DNA of 64,000 nucleotides, taken from positions 1,544,001 through 1,608,000 of the forward strand of contig CP143548.1 of the NCBI GenBank assembly GCA_037015955.1. The letters are read 5' to 3'. Source of the DNA: Lachnospiraceae bacterium JLR.KK008 (GTDB lineage: Bacteria > Bacillota > Clostridia > Lachnospirales > Lachnospiraceae). This document shows, piece after piece, positions 59,978-64,000 of the stretch. How positions within the stretch are numbered: position 1 is the first letter of the stretch; the number at the start of each line of letters is the position of its first letter. The translations under genes and the position numbers were made by a program. The notes below the pieces were generated by a model that saw only the letters and a list, made by a program, of their open reading frames with translations, had not been told where the DNA came from and did not search any database.

Positions 59978-60012
59978 GAAAGGATGCTTGTCACAGAGCA
60001 TCCTTTCGTTTT
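59978..60012 (+). terminator. terminator between the lactonase-fold gene and lysR
   Basis: GAAAGGATGCT and AGCATCCTTTC (59978-59988, 59997-60007) form a perfect 11-bp stem followed by GTTTTAT. It serves the rightward gene, and the leftward gene ends at the same place. Confidence 0.85.
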
Positions 60013-60925
60013 ATGGCCGTTCCTTTGGACGGACAAAGTCCATAAATCGTTTCATCGCCTCATTGGCGGAGGCTTCCTGTCTGCAGGCAAAGCCGATCTT
60101 TCGCCTGGGGATCGGCACCGGAGAGCGCAGGCGGATCAATTCTCCCTTCTCCAGCTCTTTTGCTACGAAATCGGAGATGACACAGGCAACGCCGAGGTCG
60201 ATCTTGGCGAACTCAATGAGCAGATCCATCGTCGTCACTTCGATGAGACGGTCGTTCTCGATCAGTTCCCGGCTCAGATACTTGTCCACATATTGCCGGC
60301 TCAGATTGTCCTGATCAAGCAGCAGGAGAGTTGCCTGGGAATAGATGGACTCGTGATCCGCAAAGTGACGGACATCCATACGCTTTTTGAGGTTTTCCAG
60401 GTAGCTTTTGGTAGTGACAAAAATATCCTGGATCTCTTTCAGGGGAAAGAAGCAGAGTTTTCCCACTCTTGCAGGTTCTCCGATCAGCCCTACGTCGATC
60501 TCGCCGTTTTCGAGCGCGCGGATTGTCTGATAGCTGGACTGACTGGAGATTGATATTTTAATATGAGGATTTTTCTGGACGAACTCCCGCAGATAGGGAA
60601 GAAGCATATAGCGGCAGAGTGTGGCGCTGACACCGATAGAGAGATGGCCGATCCCAAGCTCTCCCGCCTTGCGCAGATGCTCTTCCCCCTGCCTGAGAGC
60701 GGAGAAGGCAGCGTCTGCCTGCCGGTACAGGATCTGTCCTTCCGCAGTCAGAGTTACGCCCCGGGAGCTGCGGGTAAACAGAAGCGTGTCCAGATTTTGT
60801 TCCAGTTTGGAGATGGACTTGCTGATGGCCGGCTGGCTGATAAAGAGCTGATGGGCAGCGGCGGAGATGTTGCCACATTTGGCGACGACATAAAAGATAT
60901 GATACAGATGCAGATTGCTTTCCAT
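60011..60925 (-). CDS. LysR-type regulator divergent from leuCD
   Basis: 304 residues, minus strand. HTH at the N-terminus (FYVVAKCGNISAAAHQLFISQPAISKSISKLE, shown in part) and a type-2 periplasmic-binding-protein-like effector domain with ISISSQSSYQTIRALENGEID. LysR regulators usually control the gene they diverge from, here the leuCD operon; the effector is unknown. Confidence 0.9.
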   Translation of the reverse strand: MESNLHLYHIFYVVAKCGNISAAAHQLFISQPAISKSISKLEQNLDTLLFTRSSRGVTLTAEGQILYRQADAAFSALRQGEEHLRKAGELGIGHLSIGVSATLCRYMLLPYLREFVQKNPHIKISISSQSSYQTIRALENGEIDVGLIGEPARVGKLCFFPLKEIQDIFVTTKSYLENLKKRMDVRHFADHESIYSQATLLLLDQDNLSRQYVDKYLSRELIENDRLIEVTTMDLLIEFAKIDLGVACVISDFVAKELEKGELIRLRSPVPIPRRKIGFACRQEASANEAMKRFMDFVRPKERP

Positions 60926-61150
60926 GGCGGTCCTTTCCGGTAATGCTCAGTTATGTTGGTTATAATAGAAAATCATATCATAATAATCAGTTATAGTAAA
61001 TATAAATAATAGATATTGGGAAATGGGCTGCGAATGTGATAGGATAGAGGAGAAAGGCGTTTAACTGCCGTGGATCATATAGTGTGCGAAACTTTCTGAT
61101 CTGTTTGTTTCATAAGTATTTTAAAAGAGAGAAAGCAGGAGGATAAAGGA
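60926..61150. promoter_or_regulatory. divergent lysR-leuC control region
   Basis: An AT-rich region between the divergent genes with two copies of CAGTTAT and several TTATAATA- or TAATAAT-like stretches. The promoter elements are not clear enough to assign. LysR-type sites with a T-N11-A core are likely. Confidence 0.4.
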
Positions 61151-62416
61151 ATGGGAATGACAATGACGCAGAAGATTCTGGCTGCCCACGCCGGCCTGGA
61201 TCATGTAGAGGCCGGACAACTGATCGAAGCGGACCTGGATCTTGTGCTTGGAAATGATATTACAAGTCCGGTGGCCATCAAAGAGATGGAAAAGATGAAT
61301 ATCAAGGGGGTCTTTGACAAAGACAAGATTGCGCTTGTTCCGGATCATTTTGTCCCTAATAAAGACATTAAATCGGCGGAGCACTGCAAATGCGTGCGGG
61401 AATTTGCGTATCGCAACGAGATCACCAACTATTTTGAGGTAGGTGAGATGGGGATCGAACACGCACTGCTGCCGGAGAAAGGTTTGACAGTGGCGGGAGA
61501 CGTCATTATCGGCGCGGATTCCCACACTTGCACCTATGGTGCGCTCGGTGCATTTTCCACCGGTGTCGGCAGTACGGACATGGCAGCCGGTATGGCGACC
61601 GGCAAGGCATGGTTTAAAGTGCCATCTGCGATCCGGTTCCATCTGACGGGAGAACTGCCCAAATGGGTGAGCGGAAAGGATGTGATCCTGCATATTATCG
61701 GTATGATCGGTGTGGACGGCGCACTGTATCAGTCAATGGAGTTTACGGGTGACGGGATCGCCAGTCTTTCCATGGACGACCGCTTTACGATCGCCAATAT
61801 GGCTATTGAGGCGGGTGGCAAAAACGGGATCTTTCCGGTAGACGAAAAGGCCATCGCCTATATGAAAGCACATTCCCAAAAGCATTATACAATTTATGAG
61901 GCGGATGAGGACGCCCGGTATGAGGCGGAGTATACGATTGATCTGAGCAAGCTCCGTCCGGTTGTCGCTTTTCCGCACCTTCCGGAGAATACCAGAACGA
62001 TTGATGAGATCACGGAAGAGATTGCGATCGATCAGGTCGTGATCGGCTCCTGTACGAACGGACGGCTTGATGATATGCGCATGGCGGCACAGATCTTAAA
62101 GGGAAGACACGTGGCCAAAGGCATCCGCTGTATTATCCTTCCGGCTACGCAGGCAATCTATATGCAGGCGATGGAAGAGGGACTTCTGAAAGTCTTTATC
62201 GAGGCGGGAGCCGTTGTCAGCACTCCGACGTGCGGACCCTGTCTGGGCGGCTATATGGGCATTCTTGCGGCAGGGGAGCGCTGCATATCGACAACGAACC
62301 GCAATTTTGTCGGACGTATGGGACATGTGGATTCCGAAGTCTATCTGGCAAGTCCGGCCGTTGCCGCCGCCAGTGCAGTGACCGGAAAAATATCCGGCCC
62401 CGATCAGCTTGCGTAA
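61151..62416 (+). CDS. leuC: 3-isopropylmalate dehydratase, large subunit
   Basis: 421 residues, ATG after GGAGG. Iron-sulfur ligands are in [10 protein letters not shown] and [25 protein letters not shown] is the aconitase family signature. The compact size is that of the two-subunit bacterial/archaeal form, which overlaps in substrate with homoaconitase and citraconate enzymes; the leucine step is the most likely. leuD follows after 13 bases. Confidence 0.93.
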   Translation: MGMTMTQKILAAHAGLDHVEAGQLIEADLDLVLGNDITSPVAIKEMEKMNIKGVFDKDKIALVPDHFVPNKDIKSAEHCKCVREFAYRNEITNYFEVGEMGIEHALLPEKGLTVAGDVIIGADSHTCTYGALGAFSTGVGSTDMAAGMATGKAWFKVPSAIRFHLTGELPKWVSGKDVILHIIGMIGVDGALYQSMEFTGDGIASLSMDDRFTIANMAIEAGGKNGIFPVDEKAIAYMKAHSQKHYTIYEADEDARYEAEYTIDLSKLRPVVAFPHLPENTRTIDEITEEIAIDQVVIGSCTNGRLDDMRMAAQILKGRHVAKGIRCIILPATQAIYMQAMEEGLLKVFIEAGAVVSTPTCGPCLGGYMGILAAGERCISTTNRNFVGRMGHVDSEVYLASPAVAAASAVTGKISGPDQLA

Positions 62417-62429
62417 GGAGGAGAGAGAA

Positions 62430-62915
62430 ATGAAAGCAAAAGGCAGTGTATTTAAGTATGGAGACAATGTGGATACGGACGTGATTATTCCGGCAAGGTA
62501 TCTTAACACATCCGAGCCGGCGGAGCTGGCTGCTCACTGTATGGAAGACATTGATCAGCAATTTATCCATAATGTAAAACAGGGAGACATCATTGTCGCC
62601 AACAAAAACTTCGGCTGTGGCTCTTCCCGGGAACATGCGCCGATCGCGATCAAGGCAGCCGGCGTAAGCTGTGTGATCGCCGAGACATTTGCGAGAATTT
62701 TTTACCGCAATGCCATCAATATCGGACTTCCGATTATTGAATGTCCGGAGGCGGCCAAAGCCATTGAGGCGGGCGAAGAGGTGGAGATCGACTTCGGCAG
62801 CGGTGTGATCACGGATGTGACGAAAGGCGTGTCCTGGCAGGGGCAGGCATTTCCGGAGTTTATGCAGAAAATCATTGAGGCCGAAGGGCTGATCAATTAT
62901 ATCAATCAGAAATAA
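62430..62915 (+). CDS. leuD: 3-isopropylmalate dehydratase, small subunit
   Basis: 161 residues from ATG 62430. [31 protein letters not shown] and NIGLPIIE are the LeuD family motifs. Forms the active dehydratase with LeuC. No leuA or leuB is in the window. Confidence 0.95.
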   Translation: MKAKGSVFKYGDNVDTDVIIPARYLNTSEPAELAAHCMEDIDQQFIHNVKQGDIIVANKNFGCGSSREHAPIAIKAAGVSCVIAETFARIFYRNAINIGLPIIECPEAAKAIEAGEEVEIDFGSGVITDVTKGVSWQGQAFPEFMQKIIEAEGLINYINQK

Positions 62916-62966
62916 ACCGGCAGGAAAGCCGGATGGTCAGGCGGACAAAAACAGAAAGAGGAGAAG

Positions 62967-63761
62967 ATGAGCAGAGGAAGACGGAAGATAGCGGCGTTTA
63001 CGGCGATGCTTTTGCTGGCGGTGAGCTGTCAGGCAGAGGCGGCGCCGGAAACGCCGGTTTTGCAGAAAACAGAGCAGGAAGAGGGAATCAGTGTGGATTT
63101 TGATGTGGATCGCTTTGCACTCCCGGAGGGCGCACAGGTGCTCGTCGTTGTGGAGGGGACGGGCGGCTCTCAGTGTAACGTTTATGCCTATGAGAAGATC
63201 GATGGTGTTTGGATCGGTAAAGTACGGACCTGTGGCTATCTCGGACGGGGCGGTATGAGTAACGACCGCGTCGAGGGGGATAAAACGACGCCGATCGGTC
63301 TGTTTCAGATGAATACGCCTTTCGGACAGAAGGAGGCGATGGAAGGATTCCCGGCGAATTATCTGCAGGTGAATGAGAACCATGTCTGGCTTGCCTCTTC
63401 GAATCAGATGACAGAGGACAAGAGCGCCCGGGGCCATGGAGAGGCAGTGGGTACCCCCGCGTATGCCGGCTATTACGATTATGCCATCGATGCCGGCTAT
63501 AACAAATATGGAATTGCGAAAAAAGGGTCCGCGCTGTTTTTGCACTGCATCAGGGAGGGTCGCACGGATACTTCCGGCTGTGTCGCTATCCCCACGGAGC
63601 AGATGATTGCCATTATGCGGCTGTATGGCGCTCACGGGGATGGGGCCTGCTATATTGCCCAGGCTCCCCAAGGGACATTCTCACTGATCTATGATTCTTA
63701 CGGGGCAAATAACGGATTGTCTCCCGATGGTGAGTTTCAGACGGCGGCAAAAAACAGTTGA
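62967..63761 (+). CDS. L,D-transpeptidase (YkuD) domain protein
   Basis: 264 residues with an N-terminal signal peptide (KIAAFTAMLLLAVSCQAEA). The YkuD motif reads HCIREGRTDTSGCVAIP, with catalytic His and Cys. It probably cross-links or modifies peptidoglycan outside the cell. Its last bases overlap the promoter of the next gene. Confidence 0.88.
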   Translation: MSRGRRKIAAFTAMLLLAVSCQAEAAPETPVLQKTEQEEGISVDFDVDRFALPEGAQVLVVVEGTGGSQCNVYAYEKIDGVWIGKVRTCGYLGRGGMSNDRVEGDKTTPIGLFQMNTPFGQKEAMEGFPANYLQVNENHVWLASSNQMTEDKSARGHGEAVGTPAYAGYYDYAIDAGYNKYGIAKKGSALFLHCIREGRTDTSGCVAIPTEQMIAIMRLYGAHGDGACYIAQAPQGTFSLIYDSYGANNGLSPDGEFQTAAKNS

Positions 63762-63786
63762 AACATACGTTCGATCGTGTTACAAT
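63758..63786 (+). promoter_or_regulatory. promoter at the end of the L,D-transpeptidase gene
   Basis: TTGAAA at 63758-63763, a 17-base spacer and TACAAT at 63781-63786 with an extended TG. The ATG at 63793 lies only 6 bases after the -10 element, so a transcript from here would have no leader. Confidence 0.6.
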
Positions 63787-63792
63787 GGGTGC

Positions 63793-64000
63793 ATGAAAAA
63801 ACGAGAATTACTATTTGCAGGGACGGTTCTGGCGGTGGCCGGTGCTTTCTTTTTAGTTCAGAGAGCGGCGTCTTTGACTGATGGAGAAGAAACGGTGACG
63901 GTATATCAGGAGAAGGAGCAGATCGCCGTTTATTCTCTCCGGGAAGAGCGGGAGGAGACGATTTACGGAGCAGACGGCAGTATGAACCGTCTTGTGATCC
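63793..64000 (+). CDS. NusG-domain-II-like protein, 3'-truncated by the window edge
   Basis: 69 visible residues: an N-terminal membrane helix or signal (LLFAGTVLAVAGAFFLV) then VTVYQEKEQIAVYSLREER and YGADGSMNRLVI, matching the NusG_II extracellular domain found in Firmicutes, often near heptaprenyl or FMN-related genes. It has no ribosome site. The end lies outside the window. Confidence 0.6.
   Translation, partial: MKKRELLFAGTVLAVAGAFFLVQRAASLTDGEETVTVYQEKEQIAVYSLREEREETIYGADGSMNRLVI

Overview
The window reads as part of the chromosome of a spore-forming, anaerobic member of the Clostridia, most likely Lachnospiraceae. The reasons are strong GGAGG ribosome sites with frequent GTG and TTG starts, an oxygen-sensitive ribonucleotide reductase (nrdDG), a monomeric [FeFe] hydrogenase, a FeoAB iron importer, a GerA-type germination protein, and gene families typical of gut Clostridia. 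This is an inference from gene content; no rRNA or marker gene was available to place it by species.

Bases 1 to about 24,960 are the right-hand part of a prophage (or phage-derived element) that continues to the left of the window. It opens with the end of the tail/baseplate module (2-1753). Next is a complete diversity-generating retroelement (DGR): a C-type-lectin-fold target protein with variable repeat VR1, an Avd accessory protein, a 114-bp template repeat (TR), a YMDD reverse transcriptase and a small Cys-rich ORF that overlaps the reverse transcriptase. A lysis cassette follows: XhlA-like protein, two small membrane proteins including a holin, and a modular endolysin with an internal start. 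After a strong terminator comes an 800-bp non-coding region with repeats, DnaA-box-like sites and promoters. Then comes a long block of small, mostly unrecognised genes (8.6-20.3 kb), driven by at least four copies of one promoter family. It contains two HNH-type proteins, a small HTH protein, an ArdA-like protein and a PemK/MazF-family protein. The block ends with a second DGR target (VR2, 18 kb from the reverse transcriptase), ssb, a ParB-like protein and an ASCH-domain protein. By direct base comparison VR1 and VR2 differ from TR at 14 and 15 positions respectively. Every one of these differences is at an adenine of the TR, which is the DGR mutagenesis signature. One retroelement therefore appears to diversify two proteins, one of them encoded outside the structural module.

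From about 25.0 kb the DNA is ordinary chromosome. 25.2-28.1 kb: esterase, condensation-fold acyltransferase and a zinc-ribbon membrane protein in one operon. 28.2-32.5 kb: purine nucleoside phosphorylase, cytidine deaminase, an MBL-fold hydrolase, a MutS-like ATPase and RNase HI. 32.5-36.7 kb: a LytTR response regulator, two paralogous sensor proteins that look like complementary halves of one kinase, and an MCP-like signalling protein; a 21-bp-phased LytTR site lies in front of the sensors. 37-40.4 kb: nrdD, nrdG and dut (dNTP metabolism). 40.4-44.4 kb: a lone GerA-family protein and the feo operon. 44.5-49.4 kb: [FeFe] hydrogenase, gltX and a UvrD-family helicase. 49.4-53 kb: a DUF1292 protein, an isoamylase-like protein that has lost its catalytic residues, a DUF5662 protein and a protein that is one quarter cysteine. 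53-58.7 kb: trpS and a leftward HTH-cupin regulator plus potABCD operon for polyamine uptake. 58.8-64 kb: a lactonase-fold protein, a LysR regulator divergent from leuCD, an L,D-transpeptidase and the start of a NusG-domain-II protein.

The points most worth following are the two-target DGR with its distant, apparently cytoplasmic second target, the sequence motif shared by the avd leader and the putative phage origin, the split sensor-kinase pair, and the catalytically dead GH13 protein. No tRNA, rRNA, CRISPR array or insertion sequence was recognised.
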